From: Collybia mongolica
Lineage: Eukaryota; Basidiomycota; Agaricomycetes; Agaricales; Clitocybaceae
Length of the DNA stretch: 64,000 nt
Reading direction: 5' to 3'
Assembly (NCBI GenBank): GCA_013420905.1
Contig: JAAXNY010000001.1
Location: forward strand, 4,712,001 to 4,776,000
Made by a program: the position numbers and the translations under genes. Each line of letters begins with the position of its first letter. Position 1 is the stretch's first letter. Positions 11,689-22,881 of this stretch are shown in pieces. The notes under the pieces are model-generated. The model did no database searches and was not told the DNA's origin. It saw only the letters and a program-made list of their open reading frames with translations.

Positions 11689-13259
11689 TCACCGGTAATG
11701 CTTTACACGAAGTCCACTGATGTCTTCCTCGTCATTTCCATCCTCTCCTCTTTTCAAGTCACTCGTGCCATACGCTGCGGTTCTTCCCTTTCGCCACTGT
11801 TCCATAGTCGGCGCGACATCATCTTCACAACGCCTAACAATGCCTTGTCTCTGGAGGACGGGGCTATGGGAAAGGGGTATCAACTTGACATTGTCATCGG
11901 GAAGAGCGAAATAGAAGAGGCTGAGGCGCGTGTAACCTCGCTGATCTGACGGGGGTTGTACCACGCGGTGGATCGTGGGCTTGTATACACCCCCAGACAG
12001 GAACTCCATGGCATCACCAGTGTTGATAATCTTTAAACTCTTCAATAGGGTGGGGAGAAAAAGTCAAGTCAAGACTGACCAGTGCATTGTCAATATGCTT
12101 TATCCATCTCCATTTCCCGTCAGGAGACAGAATCTGGAGTGCAGACACAGGCTGACTGAAGAGTAAAGTTACACTGCCAAAGTCTTCGGGGGTCAATTCA
12201 GCGGAGAACTACAACCTTCCAGAAGTTCAAGTCACCCGTGTGTCCCTTGAGCCACACATTGTTAGTCTTATCTTCTTCTTCTTTAGAGCGAGGATAACTA
12301 AAAGGAAATCAGTCTTCCAAAATTTCGAACCCTGTTTATTCTTACTATTTCATGAATCTAACTGTGAGAGGGGCTATCAGGCAGTCTTACAAGCAGCAGA
12401 ATAATTTACTTACTGAAGCTCTCAGAGACAGAATTGTAGCCATGGATATTGACGAATGTATCCTCGGATAATTCGAGCCCAATTGCCAACAGCCTGAGTA
12501 AAAGGACTGTCAAGCTAAGTGACAGGAGAATCACTGGTCACATGTTCACCTCAAAATTGGGTGTAGCACGTTAAGATGATTGTGCTTCCCAAATTCTTCT
12601 AAATCAGGAAGATACGGTCGTAAAGCTGTGGGATGCTCTCTCATCGATACATCGCGGTTTACTGTAAAATCGATCAAACTTGCACACATTTGATTGGACG
12701 ACAAGATAACGAACAATTATACGCTTCGACTTGGTCATGGACGCCGGCATCAATATGCTGAGTCCATTTTCAGTAGTGCATACCCTTAGGCTGTGCACAA
12801 CATACCCAATAATGTCGCAGCTTGTACCCCTGGTGTGAACCTGTTTCCTTCATACGTCCTGCATAGTGTTTCTTCTCCTCGGAATCTACCTGAGTAAAGG
12901 CAACGTTGCCGATATTGAAAATACGATCAGTCTTGCATGCAACGTCAGTGGTGACAACATAAGGGATAAAGGATGACATACTTGAGCCTGCGAATACCCA
13001 TGATTTATGACGTAGAAAAAGCCCACAGTGGACATGGCCTCGAATAGTCTCGCTGCAAGCTCGGTGCGACCTTCAGTCGTGCTGTACTTTTGAAGGTCAA
13101 TGATAGCCAGGTCAGCGAAATCTACTACAATGGGACAAAAGCATCGGCGAAACCCTGGGAAACCGGAAACTGCGCTTGAACGAGAACTTACGCGGTTCCT
13201 GGGTTACATTCGCCGGTGTATAGTGGGGAACATCAACTTGAGGAAGTCTATCCGACATT
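11689..13259 (-). CDS. 2-oxoglutarate/Fe(II)-dependent oxygenase, array copy 2
   Basis: Paralogue of the preceding gene with the same exon order. ATG at 13259 (MSDRLPQVDVPHY), stop at 11689. Seen in order: the FADLAIIDLQK and FFYVINHGY segments, TDRIFNIGNVAFTQVDSEEK, GYKLRHYW, KGHT followed after a GT-AG intron by DFGSVTLLFSQP, GKWRWIKHIDNALV, GDAMEFLSGGVYKPTIHRVVQPP and RLSLFYFALPDD. Fe ligands His, Asp and His are all present. The first exon is short and ends just before 13190. A hAT-type MITE begins 57 bases upstream of this ATG, so it occupies what should be the promoter. Function of the product is expected to parallel the other copies but could have a different substrate. Confidence 0.82.
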
Positions 13260-13315
13260 GAGGCGACAACGAAGTTGACTTTGGGCTGTAAACATGTGAA
13301 CACTTGAACTGTTAG

Positions 13316-13981
13316 TAGTGATGTTTTGGCCCGGCTTTGGCCTGAGGCCACTGGCTTTGGCCCGGCTTGGGCTGGCTTTGGCTTTGAGATATCGCAGGCC
13401 AGGCCAAGATGTTTGGTTTTGGTTTGGCCTTGGCCTGGCCTGGCCTGAGCCGGGGCTTTTGGGTCTGAGGTCACGTGTACCATGATTGGGTTTTTTTGGT
13501 GCTGGGCTGCCATTGAAGACGAAAAAGCCCAATCATTATTTTGAGCATGTCGAGTTACTAAACATAAGAGCCTGCTATGGTTATTCAACATACATGTTAT
13601 CATCATCATTGTTAGCTTCCGTGTCATCTAAAATATTGTCCCAGCCTTCCTCGTCCCCACTGGAATCTTCGTCCGTCTCGAAGTCCATAGGCTCTTACTG
13701 TCAGGAAACAAAGCACAGGTTCGCATTCTGGCTTCCTGACGGATCAGTGGTCCTGTACAGTTCCAAAAAAAAATAAACTCCATAGTATTATGTAAAGTTT
13801 AATGATTATTTGCAAAATAATCCAAGGAAAGCCGGGGCTTTCTGGCCTGGCTTTGGCTTTTGTCGAGCTCAGGCCAGGACAAAGCCCCCACAGGCCAACG
13901 GGTTTGGCTTGGCTTGGCCCGGCCTATTCTTGGCCCGGCTTCTTGGCTTTTTGGCTTTGGGCCAAAGCCTGCACATCACTA
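13316..13981. mobile_element. Non-autonomous hAT-type MITE with 8-bp target duplication
   Basis: A 666-bp element bounded by terminal inverted TAGTGATGT...CATCACTA ends. It is flanked by a perfect 8-bp direct repeat, ACTGTTAG, at 13308-13315 and 13982-13989. An 8-bp duplication together with TAGTGATG-type termini is characteristic of the hAT superfamily. Both arms (about 13325-13460 and 13830-13970) are packed with variants of GGCCTGGC, TTGGCCCGG and TTTGGC. These give GC-rich subterminal repeats such as hAT transposases bind, around an AT-richer core. No transposase frame is inside, so movement would need a helper encoded elsewhere. It lies between oxygenase copy 2 and a Cys-rich gene. Seen: ends, duplication, repeats. 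Inferred: superfamily and non-autonomous status. Confidence 0.8.
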
Positions 13982-13989
13982 ACTGTTAG

Positions 13990-14723
13990 AGCTCTTTCGT
14001 ATCACTAAGGTGATCTTACGTCAACCGCCGTTGTACCGTGGGCTTGTTGACCAGAACCGCATACCATGGGTTACCTAGCCACGCCATAATATTTCGCTAC
14101 GACGCAAATGCTGCCCTTGATGCTTAAAGCTCCAGCATCGCCAAACAGGGTATCACGAGGATCAAGGTACAATTCAAATTCAACCATTGCTCGAATTGTT
14201 TGCCATTTAAGCTATTTGTACGGACCGGCTATCATATATCAGATGCCGGCATCAGCCGTTACGACATGCGGGGTTAAATCTGGTTGACTGATGAATCCCT
14301 GAAATACAGTCGAATGGAGAACTGCAGCTTGCGATAAACATCTTACATTCAGCGCTCGACCAGAGCATGGAAAACTCATGTAGATATAAAAATAACCAGG
14401 GGCCACAGGCACCATCTCACCATGGATCCTCATTTAACCAGTCGTGAGCCGATCTGGCGATAAAAAAACAACTCTTCTTTCACCCCCGCTTCGCTAGTGA
14501 GTTACCCTGCGGTGATTAACCGTTACTTCTCTGATTCGCTGCCTGACCTTAGTTCACTTCGTAATTGTCATCGGTTTCTGCATAATCTTTCATCAATACC
14601 ACTCATTTTCAGTTAATTACATTGGTAGATCTCTCAATACCGAAGCCGGTGTTTTTTTTTGATTCACCCAAGTATAGCGCCACCCACTTCACTGACTGGA
14701 CGCCAGCAGTATATTCCACCGCT
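13990..14723. other. Spacer upstream of the Cys-rich gene
   Basis: About 730 bases without a recognised gene. In frame with the Cys-rich gene an open but ATG-less stretch begins at 14622, directly after a possible acceptor at 14612 (ttttcag). A 5' exon bearing a signal peptide could therefore lie between about 14400 and 14610, but I could not identify it. Confidence 0.3.
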
Positions 14724-15185
14724 ATGGAAAACGTCACTTGTTATGGATTCGAATGTACCGCTGGCATTAAATGGGAATCGAGCCTACGGGCTTGCTGTGA
14801 GCCCAGCGGTCGATCCGTCAACTCTTACGGCGAATACACCTGTGCCGGGAATGCGCTCAAGCAAACATTCGACTGCTTCAATCAGACGTATAACGCCAAC
14901 AGAACGCAATTCGAGATATATCCGATCCTCTGTTCTAACAGTGTGGGCAAACAAGTGGACGCTGGCTTCGTCAGCAACAATAACCAAAGTGCCTTTGGAT
15001 GCTCGAAGTTCTACTTGACTGCCTGCTATGATGTGGACGGAAATTCCACCGTAGATCCGAGAGAAGAGCCATGCCGCACTAGTCCTCCCAAGGGTTCTTC
15101 TGAAGCATCACAAGTGCCTCGTCGCACATGGACAGCGACGGTTATCATGGCTCTAGTTGTATTTAGTTTCGTCGTGGCGGCGTGA
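14724..15185 (+). CDS. Small Cys-rich protein with C-terminal hydrophobic tail, function unknown
   Basis: Frame of 153 residues from the first ATG (MENVTCYGFECTAGIKW). It has at least ten cysteines spread through the first 130 residues, five apparent N-glycosylation sequons (such as NVT, NQT, NRT), and a final hydrophobic stretch TATVIMALVVFSFVVAA at the very C-terminus. That tail is either a membrane helix or a GPI-anchor signal, the latter favoured because nothing follows it. The mature body looks extracellular, yet no signal peptide is encoded by this exon. The open frame continues upstream without ATG to 14622, so an unidentified first exon is likely. I do not recognise the family. It is the only + strand gene inside the - strand oxygenase array. 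Confidence 0.55.
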   Translation: MENVTCYGFECTAGIKWESSLRACCEPSGRSVNSYGEYTCAGNALKQTFDCFNQTYNANRTQFEIYPILCSNSVGKQVDAGFVSNNNQSAFGCSKFYLTACYDVDGNSTVDPREEPCRTSPPKGSSEASQVPRRTWTATVIMALVVFSFVVAA

Positions 15186-15566
15186 GATGTTGGGTGCGGG
15201 TCCGTATATACCCTTCGTGTAATCCTTTGTATTGTGAAGATGCTAAATGTCGGGTTGCATAAGGGGATTTTTATTGACACAACGTATATCGATATCTTCG
15301 AGGATAGATCAGTCTCTCTCGTGGAGTGGAACGTAGCATCAACAAAAGGTGAAGTGCGTGTGTTTGAGCTTACTCGAAAGATCGAACCTGGGAGTCAACA
15401 GAATATCTTTACCCGATAAAATCCCTTTGCCTCGACGGCTGTTGCCAAAAATAAAATCTCAAACAACCTGAATGAAGAAAGATTTCGAAGCTTTGTGGGC
15501 TACCTTCTGGTTAATAGTGTATTCAGGTAGTCACACAATTGTAGAAACTACAATCCCTCCTCAAAA
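15186..15566. other. Spacer between convergent genes
   Basis: About 380 bases between the Cys-rich gene stop and the oxygenase copy 3 stop, presumably two 3' untranslated regions. Nothing else recognised. Confidence 0.4.
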
Positions 15567-17159
15567 TCAGTTGTAATGCTTGACCAGAACCCCGTTGAGC
15601 ACTTCCTCCTCCACGCCATTTTGGGCAGCCGGCTTCAACTGGGATTTCCCGTAAGCGGCCGTCCTGGCTTTCCTCCACACTTCCATAGTGGGTGCATCAT
15701 GATCTTCGAACCTTCTCGTTATTCCGACACGTTTCAAAACGGGGCTGTCCGCGAAGGGCACAAGCCTAGTCTCATCATCCGACATACAAAAATAGAAGAG
15801 GCCCAGTCGGCTGTGATTGCATTGGTCCTCGGGCGGCTGTACTACACTATGACAGAAATTTAGTCTAATTTACTCAAGCTCAGAGATGGGAAACTCAAAC
15901 CGGTGAATCGTAGCACGATAGAAACCTCCCGATAAAAACTCCAAGGCATCTCCAGCGTTGATTACCTTGAGTAGATTCAGACAATCAGCACGCAAGCAAT
16001 ACATGGAATGAGCCTACAAGGGAGTTTTCCACATGTTTGACCCACTTCCACTGTCCACCTCGGGTGAGAATCTGTAGAGCCGCGACAGGTTGACTATAGA
16101 GTAGGGTCACAGTCCCAATGTCTTGTAACGATCAAATACAGATAAGAAAAACACAGATATACTACTTACCAGTGTGCCCTTTAAGCCAAACATTCTTGGT
16201 TTTCATTTCCTCGTCCTCAGAACGTGGATAACTGGGGACATAAGAGCTTGGTTCAGTAACCGACCGGAGACACTCACTACTTCATAAAACGGACTTTACC
16301 CCGACCGAATGATCAACTGCAGAAAGCGACAAAAATGGGATGGAACTTACGGGAGGTCTCACTAACAGAGGAAAAGCCATGACAGTCAACCAAGGCATCT
16401 TCGGGAAGTTCGAGCCCAAGCGCTAGAAGTCTGCAAAGACTGAGATTTGAGATTGTACCATAGACCTGACAGCACCGACATCACCTTAATATAGGGTGCA
16501 ACACATTCAAGTGGTTATGCCGAGCAAAAGCGGCCACTTCTGAAAGATACGGTTGGAGGGCTTGCGGATGTGCTCGTTTCGTTACATCTCGATGTACTGG
16601 AAGAGTAGTTCGAGATCAATCAACAATAAGTTTTGTAACAACGCGACGTACTGCTATAATTTTCAATTTCATCGCAGACACCACCGTCGATGTGCTATGA
16701 CGTATTAGTCCACGGATGCCACGATGTAAGAAAAATACACCCACCCAATACTTGCGTAGCTTGTAACCTTGATATGAGCCATTTTTTTTCATTGTTCCAA
16801 CAAATGCTTGCTTCTCCTCCGGGGTGACATGGGTGAACAAAAGGTCCGCAATATCCACCATTCTCTTCGTCTGTACACCAATTCATTCCGAGCAGGCATG
16901 CCAAGTCACGATTCTTACCTGAGAAGCCGTATATCCATGGTTTATAACATAGAAAAACCCATGCACTGTCATAGCGTCTCGGACCTGGATCGCCAATTCC
17001 GCTCGAGCTTCCGGGGTGGTGCATTTTGACAAGTCAATGACCGGAAGATCAGCGTAGTCCACTAGATGATTGTCAACAGGGCTGTATAAAAAAGTTCGAA
17101 TGCCACTCACAATCAGCATTCGTCGGTTCTGCAGGCACGAAATGAGCCAAGCCAGCCAT
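15567..17159 (-). CDS. 2-oxoglutarate/Fe(II)-dependent oxygenase, array copy 3
   Basis: Third array member. ATG at 17159 opens a short first exon (MAGLAHFVPAEPTNAD) that splices to DYADLPVIDLSK and MTVHGFFYVINHGY. Further exons give MVDIADLLFTHVTPEEKQAF, GSYQGYKLRKYW, KGHT joined through a GT-AG intron to DIGTVTLLYSQPVAALQILT, WKWVKHVENSL, GDALEFLSGGFY and the HR/VVQPP C-terminus with LGLFYFCMSDDE. Fe ligands are intact and the intron positions match the sister copies. Stop at 15567. About 360-370 residues. The closest relative appears to be copy 4, which shares the first-exon ending PTNAD and the AFVGT/AFAGT segment, so these two probably arose by the most recent duplication. Confidence 0.82.
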
Positions 17160-17572
17160 GGTCCGTGGGATCAGCTAGGGTGGACTTGTCTCGTTATTAA
17201 AGGTCAGTAGTTGGCGTTCTCACCATGGTCAGCTGGTACTGCCATGTGTTCGGCAAGAATGACGCGTTGGCGCCGAAGGTTAAGAAGAAGAATGTGATGT
17301 GGGAAATGACCGTTAGAAGGAATTGAGTCGTTACGTTGGCGAGGTTCTGAAGTTATACTATAGCGACGTTGCGCGGTGAACGAAACACAAATAGAGTCTA
17401 AACGGACGGTCATAGAAGCTTGTGACAGGATGCGAATCCCACTCCAATATGCTGGACCATACGTATATGATACATCTGAAATACGTTCTCAGAGCTACAA
17501 GGGAGTGAGAATATATTAGTGAGCAATTTGACTAAAATTGTATGTTCCACAGCTGACACAAAGCTTTAGAGG
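17160..17572. other. Spacer between oxygenase copies 3 and 4
   Basis: About 410 bases containing the copy 3 promoter and the copy 4 3' region (both genes on the - strand). A short - strand frame at 17204-17413 shows no family similarity that I can see. Confidence 0.35.
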
Positions 17573-19202
17573 TCAGTTGTAGTGCTTGACTAAAACTCCA
17601 TTGATCTCTTCCTCCTCCACGCCCTCTTCTGTACCTGATTTCAGCTGGGATTGTCCGTAGGCGGAGGTCCTGGCCTTTCTCCATGCTTCCATCGTTGGTG
17701 CGCCCTGATCTTCAAATCTCCTCTTTATACCGACACGTTTCAAGACAGGACTATTCGCATAGGGAACGAGTTTAGTTTCATCGTCTGACAAGGCAAAATA
17801 AAAGACGCCTAGTCGGGTAAAATTGCGTTGGTCCACAGGTGGCTGCACCACGCTGTAATAGAGCATTACTTAAACGATGAAGCACAGCAGAGAATAATAA
17901 ACCAACCGGTGGATCGTTGCGCGGTAGAAACCTCCCGAAAGAAATTCCAATGCATCACCAGCATTAATTATCTTGAAATGCCCCATTGGTATTCAAGTCG
18001 TAACTCGAAAGTCGCAGAGTCAGCTTACAAGAGCATTTTCTATATGCTTCACCCATTTCCAAGTGCCATCTGGCGTAAGAATCTGTAAACCTCCGACGGG
18101 TTGACTGTAGAGGATGGTTATGGTTCCAAAGTCTTTCCGGGGAAAAATCAACGACAGCGAATGGAAGATGGAACACACAATTTACCTGTGTGGCCCTTGA
18201 GCCAGACATTCTTAGTCTTCGCTTCTTCGTCCTCGGAACGCGGGTAACTACAATTACTGTGACGTCTAATATCAATGGGTGATTGGAATGCTTACTACTT
18301 CATGAATCGAACTTTACCCCAATTCTCATCAACACTAAAAGCCAATGAGAATAGATGGAGATTTACCGTATGTTTCTCCAACTGAGGAAAATCCATGACA
18401 ATTGACTAATGTATCTTCTGGAAGTTCAAGCCCAAGAGCCAGGAGTCTGGTAATCCTCCATTTGAACTCGCGAAAGAAGGTTAAAGTCAAAAGACCCGAC
18501 CTTAAGATAGGGTGAAGCACGTTTAGGTGATTGTGCTCAGCAAAAGCGGCCACCTCTGGGAGGTAAGGTTGAAGGGCTTTTGGATGTGCTCGTTTTGTCA
18601 TGCTCCGGTGCACTGGGTGGTCGGATATCAGCAACTAGTGATGATCCTCAGGATTGAGACAGCTAACTGTTATAATGCTCAATTTGATCCTGGACTCCGC
18701 CGTCGATATGCTAGTAGGACTTTTTAATCAAAGATTTGCTCATGACGCAACAAGGATAACAACCCAGTAATTGCGTAACTTGTAACCCTGATATGAGCCA
18801 CCATGCTTCGGCGTTCCAGCAAACGCTTGCTTTTCTTCTGCAGTAACATGAGAAAAGGCGAGGTCTGCGATATCTACCATTCTTGCCGTCTGCCGCTCTT
18901 TTAGTTTAGGTTAACAGATCAAACAGTACCTCCTACCTGCGAGGGCGTATACCCATAATTTATCACATAGAAAAACCCGTGAATTGCCATGGCATCTCGG
19001 ACTTGGATCGCCAATTCCGCTCTTGTTTCTGGGGTGGCAGAATTTGAGAGATCAATGATAGGCAGATCAGCATAATCCACTGCGTGAACGTCGGATCGTC
19101 AACTAAATGAATTTGTGTATATCAAGCGGACCACGCACAATCAGCATTTGTCGGACTAGGGGGTACATAATGAGGCAGCTCGGGCGTCGTCAGAGCAGGC
19201 AT
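17573..19202 (-). CDS. 2-oxoglutarate/Fe(II)-dependent oxygenase, array copy 4
   Basis: Fourth array member. ATG at 19202 (MPALTTPELPHYVPPSPTNA) splices to DYADLPIIDLS, then FFYVINYGYTPSQ, MVDIADLAFSHVTAEEKQAF, GSYQGYKLRNYWV, HPKALQPYLPEVAAFAEHNH, LGLELPEDTLVNCHGFSSVG, KGHT plus DFGTITILYSQP, WKWVKHIENAL, GDALEFLSGGFYRATIHR and VVQPPVDQRNFTRLGVFYF. The HxD and distal His ligands are present. Note FFYVINYGY where the others have NHGY; this His is not an iron ligand, so activity is probably unaffected. Stop at 17573. Intron positions match the sister genes and the HxD intron has a GT donor. The final two exons are separated by an intron inside HR|VVQPP. Confidence 0.82.
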
Positions 19203-19384
19203 TTGGGTCGTCGGTCAAATTGATATGATGTTGGGGGTTGGTTGGAAGTTGTGGTCAGTTGCCACTGGTGCTTATGTCCGATGGCGTCTGGGTCAGGTGC
19301 TATTGGTGGCCGTGACTTCGATATGAGATACCACAACTAAAAGGAGGTGCTGATGGAGTGAAGCCCTGATCTGTCAGCTCATTC

Positions 19385-19520
19385 CGCTTCCCCACACCCA
19401 TGATTCACAAAGAAACAGGTTCCCAGGCTGTCGCGGGTCAGTGCTGTCCTTACATATCGATAGAAAGCCTTCTTCGCGACATGAAGATCCTCTGTGTTGT
19501 ATAGGACGAATTTGGCTAGG
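19385..19520 (-). pseudogene. Relic of a fifth oxygenase-like gene (N-terminal region only)
   Basis: Read on the - strand, this stretch gives AKFVLYNTEDLHVAKKAFYR and then LGTCFFVNHGCGEAE before a stop. The second part resembles the DIOX_N segment GFFYVINHGY of the neighbouring genes. No downstream exon with an HxD or HRVVQPP motif follows within the space available. I interpret it as a remnant of an older, more diverged member of the array or of a related oxygenase. The similarity is short, so confidence is moderate at best. Confidence 0.4.
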
Positions 19521-19937
19521 CCCAACGTTGATGACTATGGATGGCAGGTTTTTAGAATCACGTGAGGTGTAACATCCCGGACCGAATCACCGACACACAA
19601 TTTAACGACATGAGGAGTACAACAAACGTGCCAACACGACAAATATCGGAGGGGACCTCGGGACCAGAATTCGTCGACTTAACGGAATCGTAATCATACA
19701 CGGACATATCTTTTACTTACAAGCTCTTGTATATTTGTACTAACAATAGATTGTGGATTTGAGCGTGTTACTGACGCGTTCTCTTGATCACACTAGTCAT
19801 TTTGAATTTTAACTTTGTCAGAGGGCGGATGTGATACGGGCAGTTGCATTCCTTAACTGGTACAAGGGGATGCATAATGCTGATATCGACAAACACTAGG
19901 ACGAAGAAATCCTGATCACCCAATTCGATCAATCAGT
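19521..19937. other. Spacer between oxygenase relic and AA9 array
   Basis: About 400 bases; 3' region of AA9 copy 1 at its right edge. No gene, RNA or repeat recognised. Confidence 0.35.
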
Positions 19938-21176
19938 TCAATCCGGGGTAAACCGTACCACCAGGGGGGACGTAAGCCTAAAGGTATATGTATTTCAGTA
20001 TTGATATTCTCAAGTATAAGTTTCATACCTTGTTGGCGGCCTCACCCTGGTACGGGTTGAACAAAATACCAGGGTCAGCTGCCTTTAATGGAAGTTAGCA
20101 ATGTAAACTATTCAAAATGAGGGGCACATACCTTGTAAGTTCCAGGGAAGCTCAGGCCGGATGGGTTCAGTGATCCGCCTCCAGTGACTATATGAAATTC
20201 AGTATCTCATCCTTACCCAACGAAGTGAGTTTCCTACCCGTCAATTGAATGCAAACTATTTTTGAGGCGTTCATCAGAAAATAACCTGAAAGCTGATTCA
20301 AAGAAGGCCACATACCAGGGTAGAATTGAGCCCCTCCAAGGCTGGCTGCGCCGTGCAGGGCGAGGTTCTCGTGACGAAGCAGCTGGCCACATCAAAAAGC
20401 TTAGCGCACGGAGCATACGATATGAGATAAAGCGCGCTCATTACTCACGTAGCTTCCAGGAGCAATCTTGCTGGGGATCTTGACGCTGTATTTGAAGCCG
20501 CTCTTGGCCAATGTGTCGGACGCCCATTCTCCGTTGGCGTAGACGGATTGTTGAATCTTAGGGGCGAGTTTATTGGTATCACAGGCTCGAACACCCAGGG
20601 AGCGAACCGCTAACCTTGAACCACGGGGAACCACTGTCACCCTTCCATGTGGAGCAGTCGCTGGTTGGGCACTTCGCCATGTAGTTTAGGACGGGGCCAT
20701 AGTGTCCGATCGGCCATGTGTTCCACAGAACTTCAACGGTTCCTCCGGCCGCAACGGTAGCAGAGATAGGACCCTGAAGCGTTTATTTCGTTGAGCAACG
20801 TCTCATAGGTGTGAATGTGTAGGAGATTCCCACCGGCGGAAGCTTTGAGTTCCCGATGGAACAAGTGATATCCTTAGAAGTGACATCGCTGATGAACCCG
20901 CTGTCTGGTTTTGTGGGTCGGATAACCCGTATGGGCTAACTCGATTTTATTAATACATATAGTCGGGTGGGAAGTAGGATAGAACCTGAGGCGTAGTGTA
21001 GCCATCTATCCATTGTTGAGCAGAAGTTAACGTGAGTTAAGGGTTTAATTTTTACCTGTGTTGACGTTCCATCCGGGAATGGTTTGTCCGTTTATTCTGA
21101 TAAATGGCACGTAACCATGAGCAGCAACCTGGCTAACCAAGGAAGCCGTCACGACGAGTAGAGATGTCAAAAGCAT
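19938..21176 (-). CDS. AA9 lytic polysaccharide monooxygenase, array copy 1
   Basis: Copper enzyme that oxidatively cleaves cellulose or related beta-glucans outside the cell. ATG at 21176 gives a signal peptide ([19 protein letters not shown]) cut directly before the copper-binding His1 in [11 protein letters not shown]. Short exons then read [58 protein letters not shown] with the second copper His, [42 protein letters not shown] with the conserved Gln and axial Tyr region, [16 protein letters not shown], and the C-terminal [14 protein letters not shown] with TGA at 19938-19940. No cellulose-binding module follows. About 250 residues. At least seven short introns, in positions shared with copy 3. 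All expected active-site residues are visible, so it looks functional. Confidence 0.88.
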
Positions 21177-21237
21177 AGCTAGATCCAAAGTTGAGAATTC
21201 GATGGAATTAAGTGCTTGAGACGTACCATTGTTTTTG

Positions 21238-21246
21238 CTTTATAGT
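21238..21246 (-). promoter_or_regulatory. TATA-like box of AA9 copy 1
   Basis: Reverse strand reads ACTATAAAG about 62-70 bases upstream of the AA9 copy 1 ATG at 21176. Spacing and sequence fit a TATA box of a strongly regulated fungal gene. Confidence 0.45.
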
Positions 21247-21614
21247 CCACCATGAAAACCGTGGTGGGACAAACCCGACACCACGGAAGTGGGCGGTCCG
21301 AGCATTGACCGCTCAAACGGGACATGAGGTGGAAAGGTTAATTATCGGGATAGGCCTGGGGTTGGATCAACAGCATCAGCTGGACTTCCAAGATTATTCG
21401 AAGCACGACCAATTGCTCTGTGGGTCGGCAGGGCTTGGCACTTTATCATAGTAGACCTGTGAAATCTGTCAAAAGATACTGTATCGCTCTGGGTTACTTG
21501 GCGCACTGAGACATATTTATGCACGACAGTCACCGGAAATATGTGACCTCTTGGATTGAGGCAAAAGAAGTCGCTCACGGCGCCCGTATGATTGACGTGA
21601 AACGTGATGTATTA

Positions 21615-22881
21615 TCAAGAAAACAAAAAATGTTTCTGTATGACATACGCTGTCGTTTCCCAGTTCAAACCAGGGTAGACTGATCCCCCGGACGGAACGT
21701 ATGCCTTCATATGTGTAAGTAAGAAATACAGGTAATTGTGACTAGCAGGACCCACATACCTTGTTCGCAGCCTCGCCTTGGTAGGGGTTGAACAGAATAC
21801 CAGGGTCAGTTGCCTGAAAGGGTTCGTCGTTTCAAAGGCCATGGGCTCTATGAGATCGTGACGCTCGTTACCTTGTAAACCCAGGAAAGCGAAGCCCAGA
21901 GGGATTCAAGGACCCTCCACCAGTCACTGACATGAAAATGAATAAGATCTAATAAACACAATAGTGACTGCTCTTACCGGTAATCTGAATACAGGATACG
22001 AAAGTCTCATCTACCACGATATCTGAGCTGCACTCACCAGGATAGAATTGAGCACCACGGACGCCGCTGACAGCGTGCAAAGCAAGGTTCTCATTGCGAA
22101 GGAGCTAATGGGGTTCAAACCCCCGAGCGAGACATGGATCAAAACTGAGCCTTACATAACTATTAGAAGCTATTCTTCTGAGGATCTTGACAGTGTTTTT
22201 GAAATCACTTTTTGCGAGAGTATTAGACGCCCATTTGACCTTTGGTGTCGACGTTTTTAGCAAGGCAAAGGTTTGATGGCTGTTCATTCAATACTGTAGG
22301 AAGGATCACGACCTACCTTGAACCACGGTGATCCCGTATGCCTTTCCATTTGGAACAGTCGCTGGTTGGGCATTTCGCCATATAATTCAGAACGGGGCCA
22401 TAATGCCCCATGGGCCATGTGTATCACTGGACTTCAACAGCTCCACCTGCTGCAACGGTAGCACCGATTGGACCCTAGAGGTAATGTAAATAAAGCAGAA
22501 ACAACATTCGACGACGGCAACAAACGGGTGGGGGCTTTTGGTTTCCGATTGAACATGTGATGTCTGTTGAAAATGGGTTGTCGATGAATCCGCTGTCAGA
22601 CTTCGTGCCTCGAACAACTCTGAGAGGGTATATTGTCAATTTAGCGCACCGGGCCCAATCTTGAATTGTTTGGGCATACTAACCTGGGGAGTGGTGCAGG
22701 GATCTGCGAGAAGGGGCTATCACAAAGTGCGTCTCAAATATAATTCCCAGCCGGACCTTTTGTGATAACCCATCCTGGAATCGTCCAACCGTATATCTTG
22801 ATAGAGGGGACATAGCCGTGGGCGAACGTCTCACTAAACAATGCCGCTGCTACAAGGAGAAGAGCGGATGTAAAAAATCAT
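21615..22881 (-). pseudogene. AA9 lytic polysaccharide monooxygenase, array copy 2 (broken)
   Basis: Middle member of the AA9 array, clearly homologous along its whole length but carrying several lesions. The ATG at 22881 is out of frame with its own signal peptide because of one extra T in a run of six (22872-22877). The expected Trp codon before TWPMGHYGPV is TGA (22424-22426). One base is missing before the GSPWFK exon, shifting the frame. A frame shift also falls in the segment equivalent to FPGTYK. The normal stop after PGLN is TGG at 21660-21662, so reading would run on to 21615. HGYVPSIKIYG and [14 protein letters not shown] remain recognisable. The upstream region lacks the TATA-like box seen for copies 1 and 3. 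Several independent lesions make a single sequencing error an insufficient explanation. Confidence 0.82.

Noticed and set aside
13325..13970. GGCC/TTGGC repeats looked at first like a CRISPR-like array or minisatellite
   Set aside because: Units are irregular, lie in two arms, and are enclosed by inverted termini and an 8-bp duplication, so a hAT-type MITE explains them.
9781..19202. Oxygenase array as part of a recognisable biosynthetic gene cluster
   Set aside because: No core synthase, transporter or cluster regulator is visible in the window.
22870..22881. AA9 copy 2 start defect as a simple homopolymer sequencing error
   Set aside because: Possible for that single site, but the gene also has a TGA in place of Trp, other frame shifts and a lost stop.
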